A stretch of 63,222 nucleotides of DNA from Pseudomonadota bacterium (GTDB taxonomy: Bacteria > Bdellovibrionota_C > UBA2361 > OMII01): positions 1 to 63,222 of the forward strand of contig JAPLFS010000020.1 in NCBI GenBank assembly GCA_026390555.1, written 5' to 3'. The notes below the pieces were generated by a model. It did no database searches, was not told where the DNA came from, and saw only the letters and a program-made list of their open reading frames with translations. The position numbers and the translations under genes were made by a program. This document shows, in pieces, positions 46,975 through 55,914 of the stretch. Within the stretch, counting starts at the first letter, position 1. Every line of letters begins with the position of its first letter.

Positions 46975-47509
46975 CGTAGAAAATCAGAATAGTGCTGCCA
47001 TACTTGCGTTGTTGAGTCTCCTGAAGGCAGGCTAGTTCGAGCGGCTCATATTCCTTCGGATCGATCTGAACGATGATACTCCCACGAGCCTTGAGCAGGT
47101 GAGGACGCTCGGCGAGTGAGCGCATAATCTCTATCCAAATTCCCTCGTACTGCGGAGGAGCGACGTAGATCAGGTCAAAGCTTTTGCTTGAATTTTTTAG
47201 ATAGATAAAGGCATCCGTATGGCGTACCTCGGCCTGTGCTGCGAGCTGTGTTACCTCTAGGTTGTGCTTGATTGTGGCGATCGCGCGCACGTTTGTGTCT
47301 AAGAAGACACAATGAGCGGCCCCCTGACTGAGCGCCTCGATGCCCACACTCCCCGTTCCTCCAAATAGATCTAGTACTGAGATTCCAGCGAGGGTCGGGC
47401 GCAGGATATCAAAAAGGGGCACCTTTACCCGGTCAAGGATAGGCCTAGTTGAATCTCCAGGAACCGCCTTGAGAGCCCGCCCCTTTGCTGTGCCGCCTAT
47501 AACGCGCAT
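46961..47509 (-). CDS. rsmD: 16S rRNA (guanine966-N2)-methyltransferase RsmD, motif IV variant
   Basis: A 182-residue SAM-dependent methyltransferase. The N-terminal MRVIGGTAKGRAL and STRPILDRVKVPLFDIL stretches are typical of RsmD. The SAM motif I is VLDLFGGTGSVGIEALSQGA. The catalytic motif IV, normally DPPY/F, reads APPQY here (DLIYVAPPQYEGIW). The other family features are intact. It is the last gene of the leftward 2-oxoacid dehydrogenase unit, 8 bp after the E2 gene, with its end overlapping the DUF721 gene. RsmD identity is fairly sure; the altered motif may affect activity or target. Confidence 0.82.
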   Translation of the reverse strand: MRVIGGTAKGRALKAVPGDSTRPILDRVKVPLFDILRPTLAGISVLDLFGGTGSVGIEALSQGAAHCVFLDTNVRAIATIKHNLEVTQLAAQAEVRHTDAFIYLKNSSKSFDLIYVAPPQYEGIWIEIMRSLAERPHLLKARGSIIVQIDPKEYEPLELACLQETQQRKYGSTILIFYAMKP

Positions 47510-47517
47510 CTATTAAG

Positions 47518-48783
47518 TTAAAGAGTACGCTTCATGTCCCAGTTCTCAAGGTAGTCCCTGATAAAGGCTAGGAACTGTCCACCGAGAGAGCCATCGACTA
47601 CACGGTGATCGTAGGAAAGGGTGAGGTAGCAGATCTGTCTAATAGCGATCATATCGTCGATCACAACGGGGCGTTTCTTAATAGCCCCAAGACAGAGTAT
47701 CGCAACCTGCGGTTGATTAATAATCGGAGTTCCGATGATGGTGCCGAACACTCCAGGATTTGTGACCGTGAATGTTCCACCAGCTACATCATCCGGCACG
47801 AGTTTTTTGCTACGTGCACGCAGCGCCAGATCATTTAGCGAACGAGCGAGACCAACTAGGTTCTTCTCTTCGGCGCGCTTAATAACCGGCACGATTAGGC
47901 CCGTATTACCGAGCGCCACGGCGCAGCCAAGGTTGACATGCTTTTTGAGGATTATCTTCTTGCCATCTAGGGAGCAATTCACGTACGGGAAGGCCTCCAG
48001 GGCCCGTGCTGTGGCTTCTAGGAAGAACGGGGTAAAGCTTAGGTTAAAGCCCTCGCTTTTTTCAAAAGCGCTCTTATTTTTAGCGCGCCAGTTGGCAATG
48101 TTTGTAACATCAACCTCTTGAATCGAGTAGACGTGCGGACTGGTATGCTTTGAGCGCACCATATGATCAGCGATCGCTTGTCGCATTCCATCCATCATAA
48201 CCACGCGCGTGCCATCGGCGCCCCACTCGGCGCTAGGTAGCTCTGGAGTTGCTGATTTAGTAGCAACTGGCTTAGTAGCAACTGGGGCAGCTTTGTTTGA
48301 GCGATTTGAAACGTAGTCGAGCAGATCTTCTTTGTTAAGACGCCCACCATTACCTGAACCTGTTATGGAGGCGAGCTCTGTCAGTGAAACACTGTGCTTC
48401 TCAGCCAGTCCCTTAACGAGTGGAGAGTAGAAACGCTCGCTCTCCTCTGCCGCTGGTGTAGAGGTTTGCTTTGGAGGTAACGTTGAAGCTGCTTGAGCCT
48501 TGGCGACATTACTGGAGCCATTTGTTGTTGGTGCCGCAGCGCCACCAACTGTGTCTATAATTGCTATCTTAGTTTTTACCGGAACAACGTCGCCCTCATT
48601 AAAGAGCAGCTCGGATAAAGTTCCTGCGGCGGGGGCCGGAATTTCTGAATCAACCTTATCGGTTGAGATCTCGAGGATAATCTCATCCTTCTCAACGGTA
48701 TCGCCTGGCTTCTTGCGCCACTTGGAGATGGTAGCCTCTGCAATCGACTCACCCATCTGTGGCATTAACATCTCAATCTTCAT
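47518..48783 (-). CDS. 2-oxoacid dehydrogenase E2, dihydrolipoamide acyltransferase
   Basis: A 421-residue E2 core. The lipoyl domain has the lipoylated Lys in LEISTDKVDSEIPAPAAGTL (near 43). A Pro/Thr-Ala linker, then the peripheral-subunit-binding domain (YSPLVKGLAEKHSVSLTELASITGSGNGGRLNKEDLLDY, in part), and the acyltransferase domain with the active site SYDHRVVDGSLGGQF follow. This is the core scaffold for the E1 and Lpd genes to the right. Substrate could be branched-chain 2-oxoacids, 2-oxoglutarate or pyruvate; a single lipoyl domain and the fused E1 favour a branched-chain-type complex. A good AAGGAGCTTCTAGAG precedes the ATG. Confidence 0.93.
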   Translation of the reverse strand: MKIEMLMPQMGESIAEATISKWRKKPGDTVEKDEIILEISTDKVDSEIPAPAAGTLSELLFNEGDVVPVKTKIAIIDTVGGAAAPTTNGSSNVAKAQAASTLPPKQTSTPAAEESERFYSPLVKGLAEKHSVSLTELASITGSGNGGRLNKEDLLDYVSNRSNKAAPVATKPVATKSATPELPSAEWGADGTRVVMMDGMRQAIADHMVRSKHTSPHVYSIQEVDVTNIANWRAKNKSAFEKSEGFNLSFTPFFLEATARALEAFPYVNCSLDGKKIILKKHVNLGCAVALGNTGLIVPVIKRAEEKNLVGLARSLNDLALRARSKKLVPDDVAGGTFTVTNPGVFGTIIGTPIINQPQVAILCLGAIKKRPVVIDDMIAIRQICYLTLSYDHRVVDGSLGGQFLAFIRDYLENWDMKRTL

Positions 48784-48924
48784 CTCTAGAAGCTCCTTGG
48801 CAAACCGAAATTCAACAGTGGTTATAGACCTATACCTGATTTAGATAAAGGGGCACTTGCACAGGTTAGATGAGGGTTGAAGGTGTCCGATAGCAGCTTT
48901 TTAATACTATAATATAGAACAGTA

Positions 48925-49506
48925 TTATAGTTTGTGGGGTGCGGTTGCAAATTTACCGGAATAACAGCGGGCGCAGACAGGCAGGTACTTCTCCTCGGCT
49001 CCCAGGTCGATAGCTGGCCCATCACGGGTGGGCTTGCCGTTGCTAAGCTTAAGGTTAAACAGGGCGCGGCTATCGCAAAAGAAGCAGGTCGTTTTGACCT
49101 CTGAGATCTCATCGGCGAGTTCAAGCAGTCGTTTAGCCCCTTCAAAGAGCTCGGTTCTAAAATCGGTACGGAGTCCGTAACAGATGATCGGGATATCGAG
49201 TTCGCACGAAATCTCACGGAGCTGATTAACGAGCGCGGCGCTAAGAAACTGCGCCTCATCTACAAGCACACAATTTATTCCTATAAATCTCGTGCGATCA
49301 AGGATCGTTTCCGGTGTAACCAGGATATCTGCAGTACGCTCAAGTCCCGCGCGTGATTTAACGGTATCATGGCCGAAGCGGGTATCGAGTGCTGGCTTTA
49401 TAACGAGGACCGACTTTTTCTGTTGATCGTAGGAGTGCGCAACCGCCAGTAGGTTCAGTGTCTTTGCACTACCAACCGGCCCATATCTGAAATAAAGTTT
49501 CGCCAC
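48925..49506 (-). CDS. tdk: Thymidine kinase
   Basis: A 193-residue type II thymidine kinase for deoxynucleoside salvage. The P-loop is GPVGSAKTLNLL, a variant with Ala-Lys-Thr in place of Gly-Lys, known in some Tdk proteins. The CVLVDEAQFLSAALVNQL Walker B/lid segment, the PIICYGLRTDFRTELFEG substrate segment and the zinc-binding CFFC...CARCYSG cysteines are present. GTG start. It lies within the E1-E2 unit, 15 bp after E1, with no functional link to it. Transcription is leftward with the unit. Confidence 0.93.
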   Translation of the reverse strand: MAKLYFRYGPVGSAKTLNLLAVAHSYDQQKKSVLVIKPALDTRFGHDTVKSRAGLERTADILVTPETILDRTRFIGINCVLVDEAQFLSAALVNQLREISCELDIPIICYGLRTDFRTELFEGAKRLLELADEISEVKTTCFFCDSRALFNLKLSNGKPTRDGPAIDLGAEEKYLPVCARCYSGKFATAPHKL

Positions 49507-49521
49507 TAAGTACTCCGCAGG

Positions 49522-51591
49522 TTAGAACGATAGCAGCTCTTCAAGTGCTCGACGTATATCTTCGGTCTGAGGCAGGATCGCCTGCTCCAGTATAGGGGCG
49601 TGCGGTACAGCAGCGACGTTCTTCATGCCGAGCCGTTTGATCGGGGCGTCAAGCTCAGAGAAACAGGCCTCGGCGATCTGGGCTACGATCTCTCCACCGA
49701 AACCACCGAACACAACATCCTCATGTGCTACTAATACGCGCCCAGTTTTGCGCACACTTTGGAATACATGTTCGATATCGAGGGGCACGATTGAACGCAG
49801 ATCTATGACCTCTACCGAATAGCCCTTTGATTCTAATTCGTGCGCAGCTAGGCAGCTTTTATGAACGAGCGCTCCCCACGTAACGACGGTAGCATCGGTT
49901 CCTTCACGCACGGTCTTCGCTTTTCCGATCGGAATAAGGTTGTCGGCATCGCCCTCCGGGCCCTTGGCGTATACCTGTCTATAGAGCCCCTTGTGCTCTA
50001 GGAATAAGACCGGATCGTTGGCACGGATGGCGGCTTTTAAAAGCCCCTTGGCATCGGTTGCATTGGAGGGATAGATAACTAGCAGCCCGGGAAAGTGCGC
50101 GAAGGTAGCCTCGATATTCTGTGAGTGGTAGGCACCACCTCCGATATAACCACCAACTGGGATGCGGATAACGACTGGGCAGCCGAAGTCACCAGCGGAG
50201 CGGTAGTGCATCATAGCGAGCTCATTGCGGATCTGATTTGCGCCGGTCCAGACGTAATCACCGAACTGGATCTCAACTACGGGTTTTAGACCGCGGATAG
50301 CGAGGCCGATCGCGGCACCAACGATAGAGCTCTCTGCTAACTGGCTGTTAAAGACCCGAGTAACTCCGTACTTTGCGGTTAGACCCGCAGTAACTGTAAA
50401 GACCCCACCCTTATTATGCGCGACATCTTCCCCGAATACACACATGTCCGGGTTGCGCGCGAGCTCCTCATCAAGGGCATGATTTAGGGCATCAACGATA
50501 AAGACATCATCTCCAGTTGCCGGGTGTTCTTCGACGCCCTGCCACGGGGTTGGGTTTGAGAGGGTGTATTTTTCAGCATCTTTAGGATCTGGGTCTGCTG
50601 TTTTTTCAGCGGATTCGGCTGCCTGATCAACTAGATTCTTAAGCTCGCCGTGGAACTTCTCTATCTCTGCCTGAGTTGCAAATTTTCTATCTATAAGTAG
50701 GGCACTCATTAATCGCAACGGGCAGCGTAGTTGCTCCTTTGCGAGATCCTCAGCAGTTCTATATTTTAAGTGGTTATCCGAGATCGAGTGGCTTTGTAAG
50801 CGTGGTACGTGCGCCTCAATCAGGGTCGGGCCAGCACCGTCTAGTGCGCGCGCATGTGCTGCCTTGAGCGCTGCTATTGAGGCCTCTACATCGGAGCCGT
50901 TAACCTGACAGGTAGCTAGATTCTCATAGCCTGCAAACATAGTTGCGACGCTATCGCCAGCCAACTGCTCGGAGATCGGAACTGAGATTGCGTAGTTATT
51001 GTTCTCAATAACAAAGATGATAGGAAGCTTCTCACGAGCCGACCAGTTAAGCGCCTCATGGAAATCGCCCTGTGCGCACGTGCCCTCTCCGGCGGAGACA
51101 TACACCACTTCATCTAAGTGCTTCATCTTTGCGCCGAGGGCGCAACCAACGGCTTGTAAAAATTGGCTTCCGGTTGGAGAGCTCTGAGGTGGAACGCGCA
51201 GCTCGATATCGCCGTAGTGCATCGGCATCATGCGACCGTGCGAGTTCGGATCCGCAACTTTATTCATTGCATTTAGCATTAGCTGCTCTGCCGTCATGCC
51301 GAGGCCCACCATCAGCGCCATATCGCGGTAGTAGGGATAGAACCAGTCCTTTTTGGCTCTAAAGACGTGTGCAGCAGCTACCTGAATACCCTCATGTCCG
51401 GCGCAACTGATCTGAAAGTGACACTTATTTTGCTTATAGAGGGTGATGGTTTTATCATCAATTATGCGAGCGAGCAGGATGGTTTTGTAGACCCACAACG
51501 CAGTGCTCTTGTTGAACTCAAACGGCTCTCCCTGTGTGAGGGACGCAGATCGGGTTGCTGTGCTGATAGCTGACTTACTGGTTCGCTGCAT
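49522..51591 (-). CDS. 2-oxoacid dehydrogenase E1, fused alpha and beta subunits
   Basis: A 689-residue thiamin-diphosphate enzyme with both E1 subunits in one chain. The alpha half (about 1-320) has the ThDP site GDFHEALNWSAREKLPIIFVIENNNYAIS (partial GDG-NN motif, with Gly-Asp-Phe in place of Gly-Asp-Gly). The beta half (about 365-689) starts IVDALNHALDEELARNPDMCVFGEDVAHNKGG and ends with a normal C-terminal domain. Such fusions occur in branched-chain or pyruvate complexes of several phyla. The ORF starts 128 bp after a MITE that separates it from lipB; the promoter region there may hold a transcription start. Confidence 0.9.
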   Translation of the reverse strand: MQRTSKSAISTATRSASLTQGEPFEFNKSTALWVYKTILLARIIDDKTITLYKQNKCHFQISCAGHEGIQVAAAHVFRAKKDWFYPYYRDMALMVGLGMTAEQLMLNAMNKVADPNSHGRMMPMHYGDIELRVPPQSSPTGSQFLQAVGCALGAKMKHLDEVVYVSAGEGTCAQGDFHEALNWSAREKLPIIFVIENNNYAISVPISEQLAGDSVATMFAGYENLATCQVNGSDVEASIAALKAAHARALDGAGPTLIEAHVPRLQSHSISDNHLKYRTAEDLAKEQLRCPLRLMSALLIDRKFATQAEIEKFHGELKNLVDQAAESAEKTADPDPKDAEKYTLSNPTPWQGVEEHPATGDDVFIVDALNHALDEELARNPDMCVFGEDVAHNKGGVFTVTAGLTAKYGVTRVFNSQLAESSIVGAAIGLAIRGLKPVVEIQFGDYVWTGANQIRNELAMMHYRSAGDFGCPVVIRIPVGGYIGGGAYHSQNIEATFAHFPGLLVIYPSNATDAKGLLKAAIRANDPVLFLEHKGLYRQVYAKGPEGDADNLIPIGKAKTVREGTDATVVTWGALVHKSCLAAHELESKGYSVEVIDLRSIVPLDIEHVFQSVRKTGRVLVAHEDVVFGGFGGEIVAQIAEACFSELDAPIKRLGMKNVAAVPHAPILEQAILPQTEDIRRALEELLSF

Positions 51592-51719
51592 TATGTACCT
51601 GTACCGCTAAGCCGTTTAAGTGGCTGTTTGAAACGGAGGACTCAAATAATATGCACGGGCTATAACACCAAACTGGGTTGATCGCCACCAGGCAATGATT
51701 GAATTAGTTTTCGTAGCCA

Positions 51720-51935
51720 GTAACTAGTCTGCATATTCCAGAAATATTCGCAAACGGTTAATGACACTCAAGAGCCCCTAAGGGGCCGATTTGCGGAGCA
51801 AATCGCGGGGGAAAACATTAACTGGGCACAAAATCTGTCGTCCCCGATCAGGGGACGACCAATCGAATAACCTATGAAACTCCGCCGTAATCTAAGTAGC
51901 TTGAATCGCGACATTAAACTACGGTGACCAGTTAC
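51720..51935 (-). mobile_element. MITE family B, copy 2, in lipB
   Basis: A 216-bp inverted copy of the element at 3180-3394, with the same hairpins and tips. It is flanked by a perfect 8-bp target duplication CGTAGCCA (51712-51719 and 51936-51943). The insertion lies in the last codons of lipB. Removing the element and one duplicate would restore FGYEN followed by a stop, versus the present FGYGNWSP. Confidence 0.93.
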
Positions 51936-52599
51936 CGTAGCCAAATACATCAATAAAATGAATGAGTAGCTGTTGTGTAACGGTGGCGCAGCTAAGCGTT
52001 CTTGAGCTTAGCTCCGCCATCGACACAACCTTAATATCTCCAAGTCCGCACGGGTTTATAGCGCTGAAGCGCTCGGCGCAGGGCAGGACGTTCATTGCGA
52101 AGCCGTGCAGGGTGCACCAACGAGAGATCCGCACACCGCTAAAGGCGATCTTAGTGTTCTGATCGATCCATACACCGGTTTTTCCAGTAACCCGTATCCC
52201 GATAATATCGTATTCCTTGAGTGTCCGGATGATAACCTCTTCAAGCGCACGCATATACCACCCGACATCGGTCTTGTGGTTATGGAGATTTATGATCGGA
52301 TAAAATATAGCTTGCTCCGGCCCGTGATATGTAACGCTACCACCACGCTCGACCTTAACTAGTGGCGAACCCTGCGCAATAAACTCCGCCTCAGGGAGGT
52401 AGATATGCTCAGCAGCCGTTGAGGTTCCGCAGGTAAAGACCGGATTGTGAGAGCATATCAGCAGCAGATCTCCCTGTGTGCCATCGATTAATTTCTGATG
52501 GTAGTTACGCTGCAGCTCCAGCGCCTTTAAATAATCGATGACGCCGAGGTCATAGACTTCAAGTGGGAGCTTGCTTTGGTCCGTATCAGTGTTGCTCAC
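51919..52599 (-). CDS. lipB: Lipoyl(octanoyl) transferase, C-terminus rewritten by a MITE
   Basis: Transfers octanoate from ACP to E2 lipoyl domains; 226 residues, near normal. The signature is ERGGSVTYHGPEQAIFYPI, with GPEQ in place of the more usual GPGQ. The catalytic Lys lies in KIAFSGVRISRWCTLHGFAMNV and the catalytic Cys in NPCGLGDIKVVSM. GTG start 5 bp after lpd. The last four codons and stop come from MITE copy 2; the core domain is unaffected, so the enzyme should remain active. Its place among E1, E2 and Lpd genes makes functional sense, since it supplies the E2 cofactor. Confidence 0.92.
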   Translation of the reverse strand: MSNTDTDQSKLPLEVYDLGVIDYLKALELQRNYHQKLIDGTQGDLLLICSHNPVFTCGTSTAAEHIYLPEAEFIAQGSPLVKVERGGSVTYHGPEQAIFYPIINLHNHKTDVGWYMRALEEVIIRTLKEYDIIGIRVTGKTGVWIDQNTKIAFSGVRISRWCTLHGFAMNVLPCAERFSAINPCGLGDIKVVSMAELSSRTLSCATVTQQLLIHFIDVFGYGNWSP

Positions 52600-52604
52600 T
52601 GCAG

Positions 52605-54002
52605 TTAGAAGTTAATTGGTCTTCCAAGGGCGATAGCCATAGCCTCCATAACCGCCTCCGATAAGGTTGGATGGGGATGAATGGTATCAACTACACTGGC
52701 AGCGATCCCCTCGTGCGAGCGAATTATGGCAGCTTCAGAGATTAGCTCCGTTGCTTCAGCGTGGATGATATGAACGCCTAGCACCTCGCCCACCTGATCA
52801 TCGATCAGCACCTTAACGAAGCCGTCCTGCTCTCCGATAGCGATAGCTTTTCCGACCGCCTGAAAGGGCATCTTTCCAACGCGGTACTTAATACCCTTCT
52901 CTTTGCAGGCGCGCTCGGTGAGACCAACTGAGGCGACCTGTGGCTGACAGTAGGTACAGCCCGGGATATTGTCATACTTCATAGGGTGCTTAGATTTACC
53001 CGCAATAACCTCTGCCGCGATGATACCCTCGTGGCTCGCCTTGTGGGCAAGAGCCACACCCCCAGCAACGTCTCCGATGGAGTAGTGATTGGGCACATTA
53101 GTGCGCAGCAGACCATCAACTTTAATAAAGCCGCGCTCTGTAACGATACCGACCTTATCGAGTCCGATGTTCTCAGTATTTGGCAGAATGCCGATAGCAA
53201 CTAGGCAGGTATCTCCGCTCCATTGTACCTCACCGGTTTTGCTCTTGAGGGTGGCGCTAACGGCCTTGCCAGTTCTCTTTAGATCCTGAACTCCGGTAGC
53301 GGTATGAATAATCATACCGTTCTTTACAAAGATCTTCTCAAGGGTCTGAGAAACCTCGGTGTCCTCAACTGGCAGAATCTGGTCAGCCATCTCCACGACC
53401 GTTACCTGAGTTCCCAGGGTGCTAAAGAAGTATGCAAACTCGATCCCGATCGCGCCGGCTCCGATGATAAGCATCTTTTGAGGTAGGCGCTTATTCTCAA
53501 GGATCGTGCGTGATGTGTGGATTACATCGCCATCAACATCAACTCCCGGAAAGGGGCGGGGACGGGCACCAGTAGCGATAATTATATCCTTAAAGTCATA
53601 GGTGGTCGATTTACGGGCTGAGTCTGTAACAACAAGCTTATTTCCCTTCTCAAGGGTGCCGTTACCTGAGATCACCTCAATCTTACCCTTGCGCATTAAG
53701 TAATTCACGCCGCCGGAGAGTTTGTTGGCAATTTCGCGCGAGCGCTCGATGATACGGGGGAAATCAATTGTGACTTTACCGGTTTCAAAACCGAAATCAC
53801 CGGCATGCTTAATATCGTTGTAGAGCTGCGCCGAGCGCAGTAGCGCCTTTGAAGGGATACAGCCCCAGTTAAGGCACACGCCACCGAGCGCCTCGCGCTC
53901 TATGATTGAGACGGTACGGCCGAGTTGAGCGGCACGAACCGCTGCTACATAACCACCTGGACCAGAACCGAGGATAATAAGATCTTTTGATTGACCAGCC
54001 AT
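52605..54002 (-). CDS. lpdA: Dihydrolipoyl dehydrogenase
   Basis: E3 flavoenzyme of 2-oxoacid dehydrogenase complexes, 465 residues. The FAD segment LIILGSGPGGYVAAVRAAQLG leads into the redox disulfide GGVCLNWGCIPSKALL (Cys about 43 and 48). The NAD segment is LIIGAGAIGIEFAYFFSTLGTQVTVVEM in part, and the C-terminal active-site His-Glu is in HPHPTLSEAVMEA. A TAGGAGCTAATTCGT precedes the ATG. It heads the leftward lpd-lipB-E1-tdk-E2-rsmD unit. It reoxidises lipoyl groups with NAD+. Confidence 0.96.
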   Translation of the reverse strand: MAGQSKDLIILGSGPGGYVAAVRAAQLGRTVSIIEREALGGVCLNWGCIPSKALLRSAQLYNDIKHAGDFGFETGKVTIDFPRIIERSREIANKLSGGVNYLMRKGKIEVISGNGTLEKGNKLVVTDSARKSTTYDFKDIIIATGARPRPFPGVDVDGDVIHTSRTILENKRLPQKMLIIGAGAIGIEFAYFFSTLGTQVTVVEMADQILPVEDTEVSQTLEKIFVKNGMIIHTATGVQDLKRTGKAVSATLKSKTGEVQWSGDTCLVAIGILPNTENIGLDKVGIVTERGFIKVDGLLRTNVPNHYSIGDVAGGVALAHKASHEGIIAAEVIAGKSKHPMKYDNIPGCTYCQPQVASVGLTERACKEKGIKYRVGKMPFQAVGKAIAIGEQDGFVKVLIDDQVGEVLGVHIIHAEATELISEAAIIRSHEGIAASVVDTIHPHPTLSEAVMEAMAIALGRPINF

Positions 54003-54305
54003 ACGAATTAGCTCCTACACGATAAAAATGGGCGGAGGGATAGGTCTTCCCAGCGAGCATCTCTACTTAAATACTTTACTTTTCGAACGGTAGCAAACAT
54101 GAGTTTTAATATAAAGGTGCGAAGATTTGAAGGCATTTAGGAACGAAACACCTCAGGGGCATCGTTATTTCGGAGTCAGAGCTACAGCTCTCTTTGCGCG
54201 TTATGGGGGGCCGGGGGGGGAGAGAAATGTCAGTAAGGTTGAAACCAAGGTAACGATTACCTTTGATTATATGGCTTGTTGATCTCAATCTCGGATAGTT
54301 ATCCC

Positions 54306-54336
54306 TTAACTTAATGGCCGCAACCCCGTACCAATG
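54306..54336. repeat. Solo 31-bp end of MITE family C
   Basis: Matches the right terminal inverted repeat of MITE C (61773-61803) with two changes (GCAACC for GTGACC). It is the leftmost of the C-ATTGGTAC-type tips that punctuate the region up to 62.7 kb. The rest of 54003-54351 contains no recognised gene. Confidence 0.75.
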
Positions 54337-54351
54337 ATTTACCTAAACGGA

Positions 54352-54615
54352 TTACGACTCACTGTCGTCACCCGCCTGCTGCACCTTCCCTTGCAGAAAG
54401 CTACGATAGATCTTCTCTATTCTTTCCCGTGCCCAAGGAGTCCGTCGAAGAAAGCTAAGGCTCGACTTGATTGAGGGATTATCGATGAACGAATTGATCG
54501 GAAGCTGCCGAGCGAGCCCATCCCATCCAAAATGCTCGTACAGCTCAGTCAGGATCATTTGAAGCGTTTTTCCCTCAAGGGGGTCTTTGCTCCCTCTGTG
54601 CGGAGATTCATTCAT
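54352..54615 (-). CDS. VF530-family DNA-binding-like protein (DUF2132)
   Basis: An 87-residue soluble protein with the VF530 layout: [60 protein letters not shown], whose pieces match the family. VF530 proteins bind DNA in the one structural case I know. ATG 54615. A perfect palindrome lies 47 bp upstream (54662-54680), possibly an operator. It is the first of the repeat-separated single genes. Confidence 0.78.
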   Translation of the reverse strand: MNESPHRGSKDPLEGKTLQMILTELYEHFGWDGLARQLPINSFIDNPSIKSSLSFLRRTPWARERIEKIYRSFLQGKVQQAGDDSES

Positions 54616-54661
54616 AACGATGATGCCTTGTGCGTCGCGCTCAGTGGTTGCAAGCGCCGTA

Positions 54662-54680
54662 GTGATACACCGTGTATCAC
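54662..54680. promoter_or_regulatory. 19-bp perfect palindrome upstream of the VF530 gene
   Basis: GTGATACAC-C-GTGTATCAC, 9-bp arms around one base, 47 bp before the VF530 ATG. It could be an operator. No protein is assigned to it. Alternatively it is a hairpin with no T-run after it on either strand. Confidence 0.45.
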
Positions 54681-54722
54681 GTTATTACGAAATAAACATA
54701 ATCTCTACATTTACCGTATAAG

Positions 54723-54919
54723 CATTGATACGGGGTCACTTCTGTTCCACTACTTAGCTTGTCCCCTAGTGTTCTTCTGGTAGGCTAAAAACGTTAATCT
54801 GGTAGACTAGAAACAACTTTTCTACTACTTTCGGCGACCTGAGGACCCCTTAGGGCCTTTATTACAATGTCGCTACCACAGATCAGTTGCTTGCGAAAAG
54901 TGAATTGACCTTCCTATAC
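54723..54919 (+). mobile_element. MITE family A, copy 1 (197 bp)
   Basis: The first of three 197-bp direct copies (others at 55711 and 56457). Ends are imperfectly inverted (GGTA-GGGGGTCACTT against GGTAGGAAGGTCAATT). The left tip here is CATTGATACGGGGTCAC, the family tip shared with MITE C. Internal CCTGAGGACCCCT and an A/T-rich core are conserved. No open frame. Confidence 0.82.
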
Positions 54920-55005
54920 ATTACAGGGCGCTGATAGGCGACTAAGAATCCCGAATCTTCCATAACACCTCTAAAGCACACTTATTCTTCTGGTGGCCTG
55001 CAAAC

Positions 55006-55512
55006 ATGATGATATTTATATTATACGCGTTTTATGTAGCATTCTTAACCGGCATCGCGCTCTATGGAGTTCTGAGTTTTTTTAACGCTTGGCCTTTGTC
55101 TCAGGTGTTGCGATGGGTCTTCATAGCGTCATTGTCTGTAGCATCCTTCATCGGCATCGCGCTCTATGGACGTTTGAATATTTGTTTTGACTATGTTGAA
55201 TTCCGCTTGTGCACACAAACTGATGAAACCGCCTTTATCGCGCTGAGTGCGTTTATTGAGGCTTTGGCTGCGGCCCTTGTCATGATAACCTGCGTATTGC
55301 TCGCTCCAACACACAAACGTCAAGTTGCTATCTTAACATTCGTGTTGGGTGCCATGAGTGCAATACTTATGTCAATGGCTATGGGACGAGGGGGTTTAGT
55401 ACCAATCGTCCCTGCGATCGTTTCAGGCGCAATCGTTCTTGCCATGCTGCTGCGAAGGCTTCCTCCGCTATCGCTGCCTAACACCTCGCTGGAGCGGCCG
55501 CGTGAGAGATAA
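55006..55512 (+). CDS. Small polytopic membrane protein, family unknown
   Basis: A 168-residue protein with about four or five transmembrane helices (FILYAFYVAFLTGIALYGVL; VFIASLSVASFIGIALYG; a third around 85-105; a fourth at 110-125; a fifth at 135-150). The segment FLTGIALYG/FIGIALYG is repeated, suggesting an internal duplication. The tail LPNTSLERPRER is short, basic and reads into a GC-rich hairpin-like sequence. No function recognised. It lies between MITE A copies 1 and 2. Confidence 0.6.
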   Translation: MMIFILYAFYVAFLTGIALYGVLSFFNAWPLSQVLRWVFIASLSVASFIGIALYGRLNICFDYVEFRLCTQTDETAFIALSAFIEALAAALVMITCVLLAPTHKRQVAILTFVLGAMSAILMSMAMGRGGLVPIVPAIVSGAIVLAMLLRRLPPLSLPNTSLERPRER

Positions 55513-55574
55513 AGTACCAAGCACTAACGTCGACGCGCACGCCGCTCAGCCCAACCTTATGCGTAAGGTATGGG

Positions 55575-55745
55575 ATGACGAAGGTTTACGGACTGACTCT
55601 GTTGATTAATTCGATTGTTCTTTTGCTTGTCTCAGTTGTAGGGATGTTTGCAATTGTAATTGGCTCACAATCAACGTCACTGCCGGTTAAACAAAGCATT
55701 GGCAACAAAGCATTGGTAGGGGGTCACTTCTGGTCCACTACTTAG
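55575..55745 (+). CDS. 56-aa single-span membrane peptide ending inside MITE A
   Basis: ATG 55575 opens 56 codons: a short polar start (MTKVYG), one hydrophobic helix (LINSIVLLLVSVVGMFAIVI) and a tail. The last roughly ten codons and the stop come from MITE A copy 2, so the original gene was probably longer or ended differently. No strong ribosome binding site; translation is uncertain. Confidence 0.4.
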   Translation: MTKVYGLTLLINSIVLLLVSVVGMFAIVIGSQSTSLPVKQSIGNKALVGGHFWSTT

Positions 55746-55907
55746 CTTGTTCCCTAGTGTCCTTCTGGTAGGCTAAAAACGGTAATTTGGGGGACTAGAA
55801 ACAACTTTTCTACAACTTTCTGCGACCTGAGGACCCCTTAGGGCCTTTATTACAATGTCGCTACCACAGATCAGTTGCTTGGGGAAAGTGAATTGACCTT
55901 CCTACCC
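55711..55907 (+). mobile_element. MITE family A, copy 2 (197 bp)
   Basis: The same length and orientation as copies 1 and 3, left tip CATTGGTAGGGGGTCAC. It cuts the 56-aa frame and lies just after a duplicated ACAAAGCATTGG. The toxin gene begins (3' end) 8 bp after it. Confidence 0.85.
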
Positions 55908-55914
55908 TTTACGC

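Noticed and set aside
55476-55560. Possible integron attC site after the membrane protein (GCCTAAC then GCTGGAGCGG with a near-inverse CCGCTCAGC)
   Set aside because: The first half and an extrahelical G look attC-like, but no GTTRRRY core site follows the second half and no integrase is present in the window.
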